In this document: positions 1-9,906 of the stretch, piece after piece
Layout: each line of letters starts with the position of its first letter
How positions within the stretch are numbered: the stretch's first letter is position 1
From: an uncultured Moraxella sp.
Lineage (GTDB): Bacteria; Pseudomonadota; Gammaproteobacteria; Pseudomonadales; Moraxellaceae
Direction: 5' to 3'
Assembly (NCBI RefSeq): GCF_945873075.1
Contig: NZ_CAMCBS010000001.1
Coordinates: 62,001-126,000 of the forward strand
Length of the DNA: 64,000 nucleotides
Notes under the pieces: generated by a model
What the model was told of the DNA's origin: nothing
Databases searched by the model: none
Seen by the model: the letters and a program-made list of their open reading frames with translations, nothing else
Position numbers and translations under genes: made by a program

Positions 1-1594
1 CTGGCTAGGCGACCAAGACGCCATCGAATATATGTGCCGTGAAGCGCCAAAGGTCGTCTATGAGCTTGAGCACATGGGTATGCCATTTGACCGTAACGCC
101 GATGGTACGATTTATCAGCGTCCATTTGGTGGTCACAGTGCCAACTACGGCGAAAAAGCTGTGCCACGTGCTTGTGCGGCAGCTGACCGTACTGGCCACG
201 CGCTACTGCACACGCTATACCAAAAGAACCTAGAAAAAGGCACTCAATTTTTCGTTGAGTGGATTGCACTTGACCTAATCAAAGACGACGAAGGCAATAT
301 CAACGGCGTGGTAGCGCTTGACCAAGAAACAGGTAATATCTCTGTATTCCAAGCCCAAACTACCGTACTAGCGACAGGTGGTGCAGGTCGTATCTTCCGT
401 GCATCAACCAACGCCTACATCAACACTGGTGACGGTCTGGGCATGGCAGTGCGTGCAGGTATCCCGCTACAAGACATGGAGTTCTGGCAATTCCACCCAA
501 CGGGTGTCGCAGGCGCAGGTGTCCTACTGACCGAAGGCTGTCGTGGTGAAGGCGCTATCCTTCGTAACAAGCACGGTGAGCCGTTCATGGAGCGTTATGC
601 CCCAACCCTAAAAGATTTGGCACCGCGTGACTTCGTCTCTCGTTCTATGGACCAAGAGATTAAAGAAGGTCGTGGCTGTGGTCCAAATGGCGACTACATC
701 GTGATGGACATGACCCACCTAGGTCATGCCGAAATCATGAAGCGTCTGCCATCGGTATTTGAAATCAGCCACAACTTCGCCAACGTGGACATTACCAAAG
801 AGCCAGTACCAGTTGTCCCAACCATCCACTACATGATGGGCGGTATCCCAACGAACATCCATGGTCAGGTGACTGTACCTGTGCTAGATGGCGAGCGTGA
901 TGAGCAAGGTTTATACACCGAAGGTCGTGTCATCAAAGGTCTATATGCCATCGGCGAATGTGCGTGTGTCTCTGTACACGGTGCAAACCGTCTAGGCACG
1001 AACTCACTGCTTGACCTTGTGGTATTTGGTCGTGCAGCAGGCCAGCACATCCTAGATGAGTTTGCTAAGTCAGACCGTGGCTACAAGCCATTGAACCCAC
1101 GCGTCCTAGACTTCACTCAAGCACGCCTTGATAAGCTACAAAACTCAACTGAAGGCTACAACGCGCAAGAAGTCGCTGATGAAATCCGCTCAATCATGCA
1201 GTCACACGCTGGTGTATTCCGTACCCAAGCGTTGATGGATGAAGGTGTTGAGAAGATTATGGCGCTTGCACCAAAAGTTGAGCAAATCCATCTAAAAGAC
1301 AAATCAGCGGTGTTCAACACAGCGCGTATCGAAGCTCTAGAAGTGGCAAACCTATACGAAGTCGCCAAAGCAACCATGCTATCAGCATCACTTCGTCATG
1401 AGTGCCGTGGTGCGCACAGCGTCCTAGACTATGAGCGTCCTGCAGATGATGCCGAAGCGCCACTAGGTCGTGATGACAAGAACTGGATGAAGCACACGCT
1501 ATGGTATTCAGAAGGTAACAAGGTAATCTATAAGCCAGTGCGCAAGAAGCCATTGACTGTGGATTACTGTGAGCCACGCGTTCGTACATTCTAA
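1..1594 (+). CDS. sdhA: Succinate dehydrogenase flavoprotein subunit SdhA (5' truncated by window edge)
   Basis: Catalytic FAD subunit of respiratory complex II, oxidising succinate to fumarate at the inner face of the cytoplasmic membrane. The frame is open from base 2 and about 530 residues are present, against roughly 590 for the family, so only the N-terminal FAD-binding region is missing. Diagnostic stretches include HSANYGEKAVPRACAAADRT, QFHPTGVAGAG, LTEGCRGEGAIL, SVHGANRLGTNSLLDLVVFG and the C-terminal HECRGAHSVLDYE with its substrate-binding arginine. sdhB follows after 72 bases, as in sdhCDAB operons, so sdhC and sdhD presumably lie just outside the window. No frameshift or missing motif is visible. 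Confidence 0.97.
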   Translation, partial: WLGDQDAIEYMCREAPKVVYELEHMGMPFDRNADGTIYQRPFGGHSANYGEKAVPRACAAADRTGHALLHTLYQKNLEKGTQFFVEWIALDLIKDDEGNINGVVALDQETGNISVFQAQTTVLATGGAGRIFRASTNAYINTGDGLGMAVRAGIPLQDMEFWQFHPTGVAGAGVLLTEGCRGEGAILRNKHGEPFMERYAPTLKDLAPRDFVSRSMDQEIKEGRGCGPNGDYIVMDMTHLGHAEIMKRLPSVFEISHNFANVDITKEPVPVVPTIHYMMGGIPTNIHGQVTVPVLDGERDEQGLYTEGRVIKGLYAIGECACVSVHGANRLGTNSLLDLVVFGRAAGQHILDEFAKSDRGYKPLNPRVLDFTQARLDKLQNSTEGYNAQEVADEIRSIMQSHAGVFRTQALMDEGVEKIMALAPKVEQIHLKDKSAVFNTARIEALEVANLYEVAKATMLSASLRHECRGAHSVLDYERPADDAEAPLGRDDKNWMKHTLWYSEGNKVIYKPVRKKPLTVDYCEPRVRTF

Positions 1595-1666
1595 TTGACA
1601 TTTATCTAATTTGAATTTTGGGCGTATTGCATCAGCCTACGCCCAAGCATTTTGCGGAGAAAGACT

Positions 1667-2377
1667 ATGAGTCGTGGAACTCGCACCGTTGAAATTTATC
1701 GCTATGATCCTGATAAGGACAAAGCCCCATATATGCAGACTTATCAGATTGAGCTACTAGAATCTGATCGTATGCTACTAGATGTGCTATTGCGTCTAAA
1801 AAAACAAGATGAAACCCTAACTTTCCGTCGCTCATGCCGTGAAGGTATCTGTGGTTCTGACGGTATGAACATCAATGGCAAAAATGGTTTGGCGTGTCTA
1901 ATCAACATGAACACCTTGCCAGAAAAGATCGTGATCCGTCCGCTACCAGGCCTGCCTGTGATCAAAGATTTGGTTGTGGATATGAACCAATTCTATGAGC
2001 AATACGAAAAAGTTCATCCATACTTGATCAACAATCAGCCTGCGCCACCAAAAGAGCGCCTACAATCACCAGAAGATCGTGAGAAACTAAACGGTCTGTA
2101 CGAATGTATCCTATGTGCGTGCTGTTCAACTTCATGCCCATCATTCTGGTGGAACCCTGATAAGTTCTTAGGCCCATCTGCGCTATTGAATGGCTACCGT
2201 TTCATCATCGACAGCCGTGACAGCGACACCCAAGCTCGCCTAGCTCGCCTAGATGACCCATTTAGCCTATTCCGTTGCCGTGGCATCATGAACTGCGTGT
2301 CAGTGTGTCCAAAAGGTCTAAACCCAACCAAAGCAATCGGTCATATCCGTAGTATGCTACTAGACCAAGCAGGCTAA
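1667..2377 (+). CDS. sdhB: Succinate dehydrogenase iron-sulfur subunit SdhB
   Basis: Iron-sulfur subunit of complex II, carrying electrons from the SdhA flavin to quinone. All three cluster motifs are visible in order: [13 protein letters not shown] with a later Cys for the 2Fe-2S centre, [12 protein letters not shown] for the 4Fe-4S centre, and [17 protein letters not shown] for the 3Fe-4S centre. At 236 residues it has the usual length. The ATG at 1667 is chosen because GGAGA ends 6 bases upstream; an in-frame TTG at 1652 has no such site. It is co-transcribed with sdhA. Unlike many relatives, sucA does not follow; it lies 42 kb away. Confidence 0.97.
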   Translation: MSRGTRTVEIYRYDPDKDKAPYMQTYQIELLESDRMLLDVLLRLKKQDETLTFRRSCREGICGSDGMNINGKNGLACLINMNTLPEKIVIRPLPGLPVIKDLVVDMNQFYEQYEKVHPYLINNQPAPPKERLQSPEDREKLNGLYECILCACCSTSCPSFWWNPDKFLGPSALLNGYRFIIDSRDSDTQARLARLDDPFSLFRCRGIMNCVSVCPKGLNPTKAIGHIRSMLLDQAG

Positions 2378-2395
2378 TGATTGGCAAAACTGCCC

Positions 2396-2425
2396 AAAAC
2401 CACATCATCTTTGGTGTGGTTTTGT
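2396..2425 (+). terminator. Intrinsic terminator of the sdh operon
   Basis: AAAACCACA at 2396-2404 pairs with TGTGGTTTT at 2415-2423 around a 10-base loop, 18 bases after the sdhB stop, and runs into a T-rich tail. Confidence 0.7.
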
Positions 2426-2456
2426 TGTCTTTGGCACATAAGATGGATAAACACGG

Positions 2457-3365
2457 ATGATGACATCGATTTTCAATAGTCTCATGCCATTGGTGCTGTG
2501 CATCGCACTGGGTGTGGGGTTGCGCCACTATCGTTTTGTGCCTGATGCGGTGTGGCAGGGTATCGATAGGCTCAATTATTATGTGCTGTTTCCATCATTG
2601 CTCTTTTTATCCATTTCGCAGGCGCAGGTGGTGCTGTCCGAATTTGGCTCGGTGGTGATGGTAGTTGCCATCGTGTTGATGCTTGCGACGATTGCGATGA
2701 TTGTGGCAAGCCGCTTGGGTGTGTCGCATGACAATATCGGTGTCTATACCCAAAGTGCCATCCGCTTTAATACCTATATTGGGCTTGCGCTCGTGGTGTC
2801 GCTATTTGGTAATGATGGCTTGACGCTGTATTCGCTGATTATTGCGATTTTTATTCCGATAATCAATGTCATCTCGGTGCTGTTCTTGACCGTACATCAG
2901 GGGCTATCGCCAAAGCGACTGATGCACAATCTGATGACCAATCCGCTGATTGTCGCTTGTATCTTGGCAATCTTGGTCAATCTCTCACCTGTATCCATGC
3001 CGACAGCCATCAATGAGCTGATGCGACTGCTAGGCACGGCAAGCCTACCTTTGGGGCTGATATGTATTGGTGCGGGGCTACAGTTTGCGGGGCTGTTGGG
3101 TCGGGGTTTACCGCTTGTGATGATGCACGCCTTGATACGCCTGCTGTTGATGCCTGCGTTGGCATTCTTGGTATGTGGCATGATGGAGATTACGGGGATT
3201 GGACGGCAAGTGGTGGTGTTGTTTTTTGCGCTACCGACAGCGCCGACGGCGTATGTGCTGACGAAGGTGCTGGGCGGTAATCATGCATTGATGGCACAAA
3301 TCATCAGCCTACAGACAATGCTTGCGATGGTAACTTTGCCGACTGTACTGTGGTGGCTACTTTAG
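2457..3365 (+). CDS. AEC-family (auxin efflux carrier/malonate-type) permease
   Basis: A 302-residue protein made almost entirely of hydrophobic helices (about ten), matching the AEC (Mem_trans) family. Bacterial members move malonate, malate and other small organic anions; the substrate here is not readable from sequence. The N-terminus (SLMPLVLCIALGVGLRHY) and the later NPLIVACILAILVNL and ALPTAPTAYVLTKVLGG segments are typical of the family. Two tandem ATGs (2457, 2460) are possible starts and neither has a strong ribosome site. The gene ends overlapping by 4 bases the end of the convergent MFS gene, so the two transcription units collide there. Confidence 0.8.
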   Translation: MMTSIFNSLMPLVLCIALGVGLRHYRFVPDAVWQGIDRLNYYVLFPSLLFLSISQAQVVLSEFGSVVMVVAIVLMLATIAMIVASRLGVSHDNIGVYTQSAIRFNTYIGLALVVSLFGNDGLTLYSLIIAIFIPIINVISVLFLTVHQGLSPKRLMHNLMTNPLIVACILAILVNLSPVSMPTAINELMRLLGTASLPLGLICIGAGLQFAGLLGRGLPLVMMHALIRLLLMPALAFLVCGMMEITGIGRQVVVLFFALPTAPTAYVLTKVLGGNHALMAQIISLQTMLAMVTLPTVLWWLL

Positions 3366-4552
3366 GCATCCACCTTATCATCACGACTGGCAAGGTAGCC
3401 AAAGGGCGCATTGATAAGCATGAGCACAGACAGGACAATCAGCGGCACTTGCCAATCGCCACAGGTCTCAAACAGCCAGCCCATGCTCAGCGGCCCAAAC
3501 ATCGCAATAAAATAGCCCACCGCCTGCACCATGCCTGATAAATCCCGAGCATTCTCCGTGCTACTGGTGCGTAGCGAGAACATCATCAGCGACAAGGTAA
3601 ACACCACCGCACAGCCAAAGCCCATCACCGCCGACCACAGCACGAGCTGACTTGGCATCATCAAAATGCCAAGCACGCCGATGGCATTGCACACACAGCC
3701 TGTCGCACCGATGATACGTGTGGGCACAGCGTGGCGAATCAGATAAGTCAACAGCAAAATCGCAGGCGGCGCCATCAGCTGAAAAATCAACGCCGTCTGT
3801 GTGGCACGCCCCAAATCTTGCCCAAGATTAGTACCAATCGACGGCAAAAAGCTTGCCACAGTATAAAATAAAAACGACTGCACACCCATCATCACTGCCA
3901 TCTGCCAAGCAGACAGGCTACGCCACGGACGAAAGCGAGCCGTGTGCTGTATTGCCGTATCTGCCACTGCCTGCGTGTGCCGTGTCCGATAAATCAGCGT
4001 CCAAATCAGCGTCGTCATACAGCCAAATATCGCCCAACTACTCAGCGCCACCTGCCACGACAAGCCATCCGCCATCGGCACGACCACCACCGCACTGATA
4101 CCTGCGATGGCTGACATACTCAGGCTAAAGATACCTGTCGCAAGCGCAATATGATTGGGGGCGTAGTTTTTGATAAAAGGCGCGGTGAGTGCGTTGAGCA
4201 TCCCGATGGCGAACGACAGCACAAGCGTCCCCGCAAATAGTAGTGGCGCACCTGCCCAGACACGAGTCGCCACGCCAAGTGTCAACAGCGCTGTCATGGC
4301 AATCATCATTATCTCTAGCCCAAACCGCTTGGCAAGCATGGGTGCAATCAGCGCACCGATGGCAAATAACGGCATGGGCAATGCGCCCAGCAAGCCAATA
4401 TCACTAGCACCAAGCCCCAATGTCTGCTGTAGCATCGATGCAATCGAGCCAATCATCACGATCGGCGAGCGCATATTGGTCGCAGCCAAGATAAGCCCGA
4501 TGATAAGCAGTGGCACGATAAAGCGAGCTTTGGCGGTGGTTGGGTGTGTCAT
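3362..4552 (-). CDS. MFS transporter, CynX/NimT type
   Basis: A 12-helix major facilitator resembling the CynX/NimT branch (cyanate and nitroimidazole transporters). The early NMRSPIVMIGSIASMLQQTL segment and the GLLGALPMPLFAIGALIAP helix are characteristic. The frame opens at 4612, but the ATG at 4552 (MTHPTTAKAR) is preferred because it gives the usual short cytoplasmic N-terminus before the first helix; the 20 extra residues look like translated leader. Substrate is unknown, and there is no cyanase or amino-acid gene alongside to suggest one. It converges on the AEC permease with a 4-base overlap. Confidence 0.8.
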   Translation of the reverse strand: MTHPTTAKARFIVPLLIIGLILAATNMRSPIVMIGSIASMLQQTLGLGASDIGLLGALPMPLFAIGALIAPMLAKRFGLEIMMIAMTALLTLGVATRVWAGAPLLFAGTLVLSFAIGMLNALTAPFIKNYAPNHIALATGIFSLSMSAIAGISAVVVVPMADGLSWQVALSSWAIFGCMTTLIWTLIYRTRHTQAVADTAIQHTARFRPWRSLSAWQMAVMMGVQSFLFYTVASFLPSIGTNLGQDLGRATQTALIFQLMAPPAILLLTYLIRHAVPTRIIGATGCVCNAIGVLGILMMPSQLVLWSAVMGFGCAVVFTLSLMMFSLRTSSTENARDLSGMVQAVGYFIAMFGPLSMGWLFETCGDWQVPLIVLSVLMLINAPFGYLASRDDKVDA

Positions 4553-4721
4553 GATGATATGGCAAAATGGCTTGAAAATTTGCGATATTGTAACATGAAA
4601 CTTGGTTGCCAATAGTCAAAAAAAGATTGGGGCTAAGCCAACTTTTGGGAAATGATAATCAATCAATGATAAAAAAGACTTGGCAGATATCCACCAAGTC
4701 TTGTGCATGATATGGGTGTGA

Positions 4722-4976
4722 TTAAGCAGGCTTGGACAAGCTTTCGGCTTTGGACTTGGTGTCGGCATCCAGCTTGGCTTGGCTTTCGCACTTGTTGGGG
4801 TCATTGCCACAAAATTGGCAATACTCATCACCCATCAAATTGGCAACACCGCCGCATGAGCCTTTGAGTGGTTGTTTTTTGACCAAATAACCCACGCCCA
4901 TGAATAAGAAAAACAGTAGAAACACCCCAAAAGTCACCGCAAAAATGGGGATGAATTGGCTGATGATGTCGCTCAT
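4722..4976 (-). CDS. nqrM: NqrM-like (Na+)-NQR maturation factor (DUF539)
   Basis: An 84-residue protein with one N-terminal membrane helix (FAVTFGVFLLFFLFMGVGYL), then KKQPLKGSCGGVANL and a cysteine pair CQFCG with a further Cys. The helix followed by LKGSCGG and clustered cysteines is the signature of NqrM, which is proposed to help insert the Fe centre between NqrD and NqrE of the sodium-pumping NADH:quinone reductase. In many genomes nqrM sits next to nqrABCDEF; here it is alone between an MFS gene and dnaK. The C-terminal tail is Lys/Ala/Ser-rich and probably unstructured. Confidence 0.8.
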   Translation of the reverse strand: MSDIISQFIPIFAVTFGVFLLFFLFMGVGYLVKKQPLKGSCGGVANLMGDEYCQFCGNDPNKCESQAKLDADTKSKAESLSKPA

Positions 4977-5146
4977 GGCTGTCTCACTTTATAGGTTTAC
5001 AAGGATTGCGGTTATTATATCACTTTTGCTGATGAATGTTGGCTAAGATTTGTCACTGTGATTGGCATTTTGTATGACTTTGTTTAACAAAAGCTGTATT
5101 TATTGGCAAATCCAAAAACTAAGCTTGCCAAGCAGTTTTATAAAAA

Positions 5147-5173
5147 AATGACCCATCACACGGATGGGTCATT
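5147..5173 (-). terminator. Intrinsic terminator of dnaK
   Basis: AATGACCCATC (5147-5157) is complementary to GATGGGTCATT (5163-5173). Read on the minus strand the stem is followed by a run of seven T, 30-50 bases after the dnaK stop. Confidence 0.85.
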
Positions 5174-5201
5174 GCTGATGTCTTGGACAAAAAACTTTGG
5201 A

Positions 5202-7112
5202 TTATTTGTCTTTGACTTCGGTGTATTCAGCATCCACCACGCCATCGTCGGCAGGCTTAGCATCTTGTTGTGGCTGTGCGTCAGCGCCTTGTGCACCAGC
5301 ATCAGCGTAGATTTTTTGACCGATTGGTAAGAAGGCATTGTCAAGCGCTTCAAGCTTGGCTTTAATGTCATCGACATTGTCTTCTTTGGTCGCTGCTTCT
5401 AGCGCTTTGATGGCTTCTTCGACAGCGGCAGTTTCTTCGGCAGTCGCCTTGTCGCCAGCATCTTTAAGTGCTTTTTGGACAGCGTGGATACGACCGTCTG
5501 CTTCGTTACGAGCATTGGCAAGCGCTGCAAATTTCTCATCTTCGGCAGCATTTGCTTCAGCAGCACGAATCATTTCTTCGATTTCGGCATCAGACAGACC
5601 TGAGTCAGCCTTGATTTGGATTGACTGTGATTTGCCAGTGCCTTTGTCTTTGGCGCTGATGTTCATGATGCCGTCAGCGTTGATGTCAAAGGTCACTTCG
5701 ATTTGTGGCACACCGCGTGGCGCAGGTGGGATGTCAGTCAAATCAAAGTTGCCAAGCAGTTTGTTTTGGTTAGCGATTTTACGCTCACCTTGATACACTT
5801 GGATAGATACCGCAGGTTGGTTGTCAGCTGCTGTTGAGAACACTTGTGATTTTTTGGTTGGAATCATGGTGTTCTTCTCGATGATGGCAGTCATCACGCC
5901 GCCCATCGTTTCGATACCTAGGGTTAGTGGGGTAACATCCAGCAGTAGAACATCTTTTTTGTCGCCTGACAGTACCGCGCCTTGAACCGCTGCGCCCATT
6001 GCGACCGCTTCATCAGGGTTCACATCTTTGCGTGGCTCTTTGCCAAAGAATTCTTGTACTTTTTGTTGGACAAGTGGCATACGAGTTTGACCGCCGACTA
6101 GGATGACATCATCGATGTCGCTGGTTGATAGGCCAGCATCTTCTAGTGCAGTTTTGCAAGGCAAAATCGTACGAGCAACCATCTCTTCGGTTAGGCTCTC
6201 AAGCTTAGCACGGCTGATGGTGATAACAAGGTGCTTAGGACCTGTAGCATCAGCGGTGATGTATGGCAAGTTCACTTCGGTTGATTGGCTGCTTGATAGC
6301 TCAATTTTGGCTTTTTCGGCAGCTTCTTTTAGGCGTTGCATTGCTAGCGGGTCGCCTTTTAGGTTGACATCTTGTTCTTTTTTGAACTCTTCAACCAAAT
6401 AATCAATCAATGCCAAGTCAAAGTCTTCACCGCCAAGGTGGGTGTCACCGTTGGTTGCTAGTACTTCAAATTGTTGTTCGCCATCGACATCAGCAATCTC
6501 GATGATTGACACGTCAAATGTACCACCACCTAGGTCATAGACAGCGATGGTCTTATCGCCGCCTTTTTTGTCCATGCCATAAGCTAGGGCGGCAGCGGTT
6601 GGTTCGTTGATGATACGCTTAACATCCAGACCTGCGATTTTACCAGCATCTTTGGTTGCTTGACGCTGTGCGTCGTTGAAGTATGCAGGAACAGTCACAA
6701 CTGCTTCGGTCACAGGCTCGCCAAGATAATCTTCGGCGGTCTTTTTCATTTTGCGTAGTACTTCAGCGCTGATTTGTGGTGGCGCTTGTTTTTTGCCATC
6801 GACATCTACCCACGCATCGCCATTGTCAGCTTTGACGATTTTGAATGGCACAAGTGAGATGTCTTTTTGCACTTCTTTGTCTTCAAAGCGACGACCAATC
6901 AGACGCTTGATGGCAAATAGAGTGTTTTTTGGGTTGGTGACCGCTTGGCGTTTGGCCGATTGACCCACCAAAGTTTCGCCATCTTTAAAAGCGACGATTG
7001 ATGGGGTGGTGCGTGCACCTTCTGCGTTTTCGATGACTTTGACTTTGTCACCTTCTAGGACAGCCACACATGAGTTGGTGGTACCTAGGTCAATACCGAT
7101 TACTTTAGACAT
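5202..7112 (-). CDS. dnaK: Molecular chaperone DnaK (Hsp70)
   Basis: ATP-dependent chaperone that binds exposed hydrophobic peptides, working with DnaJ and GrpE. The 636 residues match the usual length. The N-terminal ATPase domain has [45 protein letters not shown] and [13 protein letters not shown]. The substrate-binding domain has [18 protein letters not shown], and the C-terminal lid ends in EYTEVKDK as in proteobacterial DnaK. The start is unambiguous ([10 protein letters not shown]). grpE is upstream on the same strand 205 bases away; dnaJ is 25 kb away, so the usual dnaK-dnaJ operon is split here. A CCCTTGAAAA element sits in the leader (see the regulatory entries). Confidence 0.99.
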   Translation of the reverse strand: MSKVIGIDLGTTNSCVAVLEGDKVKVIENAEGARTTPSIVAFKDGETLVGQSAKRQAVTNPKNTLFAIKRLIGRRFEDKEVQKDISLVPFKIVKADNGDAWVDVDGKKQAPPQISAEVLRKMKKTAEDYLGEPVTEAVVTVPAYFNDAQRQATKDAGKIAGLDVKRIINEPTAAALAYGMDKKGGDKTIAVYDLGGGTFDVSIIEIADVDGEQQFEVLATNGDTHLGGEDFDLALIDYLVEEFKKEQDVNLKGDPLAMQRLKEAAEKAKIELSSSQSTEVNLPYITADATGPKHLVITISRAKLESLTEEMVARTILPCKTALEDAGLSTSDIDDVILVGGQTRMPLVQQKVQEFFGKEPRKDVNPDEAVAMGAAVQGAVLSGDKKDVLLLDVTPLTLGIETMGGVMTAIIEKNTMIPTKKSQVFSTAADNQPAVSIQVYQGERKIANQNKLLGNFDLTDIPPAPRGVPQIEVTFDINADGIMNISAKDKGTGKSQSIQIKADSGLSDAEIEEMIRAAEANAAEDEKFAALANARNEADGRIHAVQKALKDAGDKATAEETAAVEEAIKALEAATKEDNVDDIKAKLEALDNAFLPIGQKIYADAGAQGADAQPQQDAKPADDGVVDAEYTEVKDK

Positions 7113-7317
7113 AATTTACTCCAGATTTAAATATTGTAATGATTAAAAAGTTTTTCTGCTTAGCCAAGCTTGATTATTTAATATCTAAAAACTTGCCAAG
7201 CTTGAGTGCTATATTTGTGTGATTTTTTACTTTTCAAGGGGAAATTTTGAAAATTTTTCAAAAATTTTTGACTTTTAAGCCATTGAAATCATTCAATAAA
7301 TCCCCAAGCTTGCCCAA
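7113..7317 (-). promoter_or_regulatory. grpE-dnaK intergenic leader with a CCCTTGAAAA heat-shock-like element
   Basis: This 205-base AT-rich gap holds no open frame. On the minus strand CCCCTTGAAAA is centred at 7233-7238 (TTCAAG on the plus strand). It matches a sigma-32 -35 box (CTTGAA), but no good CCCCAT -10 follows at the right distance, so the call is tentative. The word GCCAAGCTTGA occurs twice about 30 bases apart (near 7163 and 7194); its role is unknown. Confidence 0.35.
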
Positions 7318-7848
7318 TCAGCCACCAACAAGCACCATCGCAGGGCGTAGGGTGCGTTCATTTAGGGTATAGCCTTTTTGCAGCACTTGACCGATGGTGT
7401 CTTTTTCGGCATCAGGATAGATACCGACGGCTTCGTGTAGCTCTGGGTTGAATTTATCACCGACCACGCCGACAGCGACCACGCCATTTTTTTCAAGGAC
7501 GGTCAGTAGTGATTTGTGGGTCAGTTTTAGCCCTTCTAGGGTGCTGTCATCGGCGCCTGCTTTTTCGCTCGCTTCGATGGCACGCTCTAGGTTATCGACG
7601 ACATCTAAGAGTTCTTTGGCGAATTTTTGTAGGGCGTATTTTTTGGCCTTGTCCGCTTCTTGTTCCATACGGCGCTGAGCGTTGTAGCTCTCGGCATTGG
7701 CACGAGCGGCGACTTCTTTGGCGTCTTTGACTTGTGCTTCAAGCTCGCTGATGGTGGCTTTGAGTGTCGCCACTTCGTCAAGCTCGGCGGTGGTCTCGGC
7801 AGTTTGTGCCACTTCTTCGACGGTCGGCTCGTTGGTCTGTTCGGTCAT
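7318..7848 (-). CDS. grpE: Nucleotide exchange factor GrpE
   Basis: Dimeric cofactor that releases ADP from DnaK. The protein has an acidic N-terminal arm, a long heptad helix (ATLKATISELEAQVKDAKEV) and the C-terminal beta domain ending NERTLRPAMVLVGG, which is the family signature. The start is placed at the ATG at 7848 (MTEQTNEP), giving 176 residues, because a GGGGGA Shine-Dalgarno lies just upstream; the eight codons before it in frame are leader. It lies upstream of dnaK in the same direction, with hemD about 160 bases further upstream. Confidence 0.97.
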   Translation of the reverse strand: MTEQTNEPTVEEVAQTAETTAELDEVATLKATISELEAQVKDAKEVAARANAESYNAQRRMEQEADKAKKYALQKFAKELLDVVDNLERAIEASEKAGADDSTLEGLKLTHKSLLTVLEKNGVVAVGVVGDKFNPELHEAVGIYPDAEKDTIGQVLQKGYTLNERTLRPAMVLVGG

Positions 7849-7890
7849 AATTCCCCCAAAATTTAGTTTCAATGAAAATCCCTACATTGA

Positions 7891-7916
7891 TAATGGTAAA
7901 GGGGTGTTTTTTCAAG
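7891..7916 (-). promoter_or_regulatory. Candidate sigma-32 promoter for grpE
   Basis: On the minus strand CTTGAA (7911-7916), a 14-base spacer, then CCATTA (7891-7896). CTTGAA is the exact sigma-32 -35 consensus; the -10 is a partial match to CCCCAT. The same CCCTTGAAAA core occurs upstream of dnaK. Confidence 0.4.
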
Positions 7917-8006
7917 GGAATGGGGTGATAAAAGATGAAATTTTTGGCAAAAAATCGCCAAGTAATCGCACCGATGGCGGGTGTGACGGATAATCCGTTG
8001 CGATAG

Positions 8007-8786
8007 TTATGCAATGATGGTTGATGGATAAGTGCTGATGGCGTGCGCTATCGCCTGTACGGACAAATCATCAATCATGCTGATGATAGCAGATGGCTCG
8101 TGCGTACGGATGATACGGACAAGTCGCTCGCCCAGTGCCAAATAATGATACGCTGTGCCGTGATGTGGTAGGCTCGCCCAAGCCTGATACGCCATCGCAC
8201 TGCTGATGATGACATGGGTATGGCTAGGCACAGTGGGCAGTGTCGGTAAGATGGCGCTAAAGTTATCGGATAAATCAGACGGTGTCGTCCGCTCATACCA
8301 TTCGATGGCATCGATGTGCACGCTCTTTGCCACCAGCGTGTCGTGTAGCAGTCGCCGTCCACCCACCCCACGCCAAATCAGCACTCGGTCATGTGCTGTC
8401 AGACTTGCGATTTGCGGTAGGCTTAGCATCCCTTCGTTGTTAGCGGTCTGTGGCAAGATGACATCAAAGCCATGCGCCTGCATCACTTGGGCGGTGGCAG
8501 TGCCGACGGCGATGATGGGTGTGTTTGGCAGATGGATGGGCGTATCCACCTGATGCGTGTGCAGATAGTCCAAGGCTCGCCGTGCTGACTCGACACTGGT
8601 GATGACCAGTGCATCATACCCCCCTTGACAAAACTGCGCCATCATCGCCTGTGCATCATCAGCGATGGGCAGTGAGCGAATCTCAAGTAATGGCAAATCC
8701 ACCACCGTCACCCCCACCATTTGACGGATGGTATCACCCCGATGGATAGGGCGGGTGTTGATGAGCACAGGCAAGGTCGTTGGCAT
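8007..8786 (-). CDS. hemD: Uroporphyrinogen-III synthase HemD
   Basis: Cyclises hydroxymethylbilane, the HemC product, to uroporphyrinogen III in haem synthesis. The family diverges strongly, but the opening VLINTRPIHRGDTIRQMV, the YDALVITSVESARRALDYL segment, PIIAVGTATAQVMQAHGFDV and VLIWRGVGGRRLL fit HemD. The start at 8786 (MPTTLPVLINTRP) begins 1 base after the hemC stop, and the 41 in-frame residues upstream overlap hemC, so this start is clearly better. At 259 residues the length is normal. hemC and hemD are translationally coupled; no hemX/hemY follows. Confidence 0.88.
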   Translation of the reverse strand: MPTTLPVLINTRPIHRGDTIRQMVGVTVVDLPLLEIRSLPIADDAQAMMAQFCQGGYDALVITSVESARRALDYLHTHQVDTPIHLPNTPIIAVGTATAQVMQAHGFDVILPQTANNEGMLSLPQIASLTAHDRVLIWRGVGGRRLLHDTLVAKSVHIDAIEWYERTTPSDLSDNFSAILPTLPTVPSHTHVIISSAMAYQAWASLPHHGTAYHYLALGERLVRIIRTHEPSAIISMIDDLSVQAIAHAISTYPSTIIA

Positions 8787-8787
8787 A

Positions 8788-9753
8788 TTAGGCGTTATCA
8801 GCGGATTGATAAACTTCTTGTAAAATCGCATCCGCACCTTGGGCGAGTAGTTCACGGGCGATTTGTTCGCCAAGCGCTTCAACCGCTGTGATATTGGCAG
8901 TCTCATCATCGCCTAGGGTGATGGTGTTTTCGGCTTTTAGTAGTACCTTGCCATCGACAGAGCCGACCCGACCACGCAGACGCAGTGTGCCATCATTGAT
9001 GGTGGCAAAGCCTGCAATCGGCACTTGGCAGCCGCCTTCTAGCGTACGGTTCATCGCACGCTCTGCCATCACGCACAAGGCAGTGGCGGTGTCATTGAGC
9101 GGTGCTAGTAGCGATAACATCTCATCATCACCCGCTCGACATTCGATGGCAAGTGCCCCTTGACCCACCGCAGGCAATGACAGCGATTCACCGAGCTCAT
9201 GGCGAATACGAGCATCGAGTCCTAGTCGCTGAAGTCCGCTCGTGGCTAGGATAATCGCATCATACTCACCGGCATCGAGCTTGGCTAGGCGTGTGCCGAC
9301 ATTGCCACGCAGGCTTTTGATGACAAGGTCAGGGCGAGCTTGACGAAGCTGACATTCACGGCGTAGGCTAGATGTGCCAAGCACCGCACCACTTGGCAGC
9401 TTATCTAGGCTTGCATAGGTATTTGACACAAAAGCATCGGTCGGTGCATGACGCTTGCAATACGCCCCAAGTGTCAAGCCTTCGGGTAGTACCATTGGCA
9501 CATCCTTGAGCGAATGCACGGCAATATCGGCACGCCCATCATACAAAGCTTGCTCAAGTTCTTTGACAAACAGACCTTTGCCGCCAATCTTGGCAAGTGG
9601 CGTGTCCAAAATCTTATCGCCACGAGTCACCATCTCAAGCAAGGTGACGGTCATCTGCGGGTACAGGCGTTCAAGCGCATCTTTGATAAAATTGGCTTGC
9701 CATAGTGCCAATGGACTTTGGCGAGTGGCGATGGTCAGTGTGCGAGTGGTCAT
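8788..9753 (-). CDS. hemC: Porphobilinogen deaminase HemC
   Basis: Polymerises four porphobilinogens to hydroxymethylbilane. Visible motifs are [36 protein letters not shown], the active-site [23 protein letters not shown], and [10 protein letters not shown], which contains the cysteine that carries the dipyrromethane cofactor. The ATG at 9753 ([12 protein letters not shown]) gives 321 residues, the normal size; an in-frame TTG at 9774 is less likely. Divergent from argH, with about 150 bases between them holding both promoters. Confidence 0.97.
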   Translation of the reverse strand: MTTRTLTIATRQSPLALWQANFIKDALERLYPQMTVTLLEMVTRGDKILDTPLAKIGGKGLFVKELEQALYDGRADIAVHSLKDVPMVLPEGLTLGAYCKRHAPTDAFVSNTYASLDKLPSGAVLGTSSLRRECQLRQARPDLVIKSLRGNVGTRLAKLDAGEYDAIILATSGLQRLGLDARIRHELGESLSLPAVGQGALAIECRAGDDEMLSLLAPLNDTATALCVMAERAMNRTLEGGCQVPIAGFATINDGTLRLRGRVGSVDGKVLLKAENTITLGDDETANITAVEALGEQIARELLAQGADAILQEVYQSADNA

Positions 9754-9906
9754 AAGCGTGTCCAAATTTTGCAAAAAATCATAAAAATTATCCTATTATA
9801 AAACCTTTGGGACATAAAAGCCATGTTATGCCTGCGGATAATTGATGAATGCGATGGCGAAGATGTGTTATACTTTGGCAAAGTTAAGTAAATCAAAGGA
9901 TTTATC

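Noticed and set aside
865-1601. Long antisense frames in sdhA, dnaK, sucA and other genes
   Set aside because: They mirror highly expressed genes, have no ribosome sites and encode Ser/Arg-rich nonsense; treated as shadows.
7163-7204. Repeated GCCAAGCTTGA words, also seen elsewhere, as an uptake or REP-like element
   Set aside because: The core CAAGCTTG is also frequent inside genes as ordinary Lys-Leu/Ser-Leu codons; no consistent flanks or pairing.
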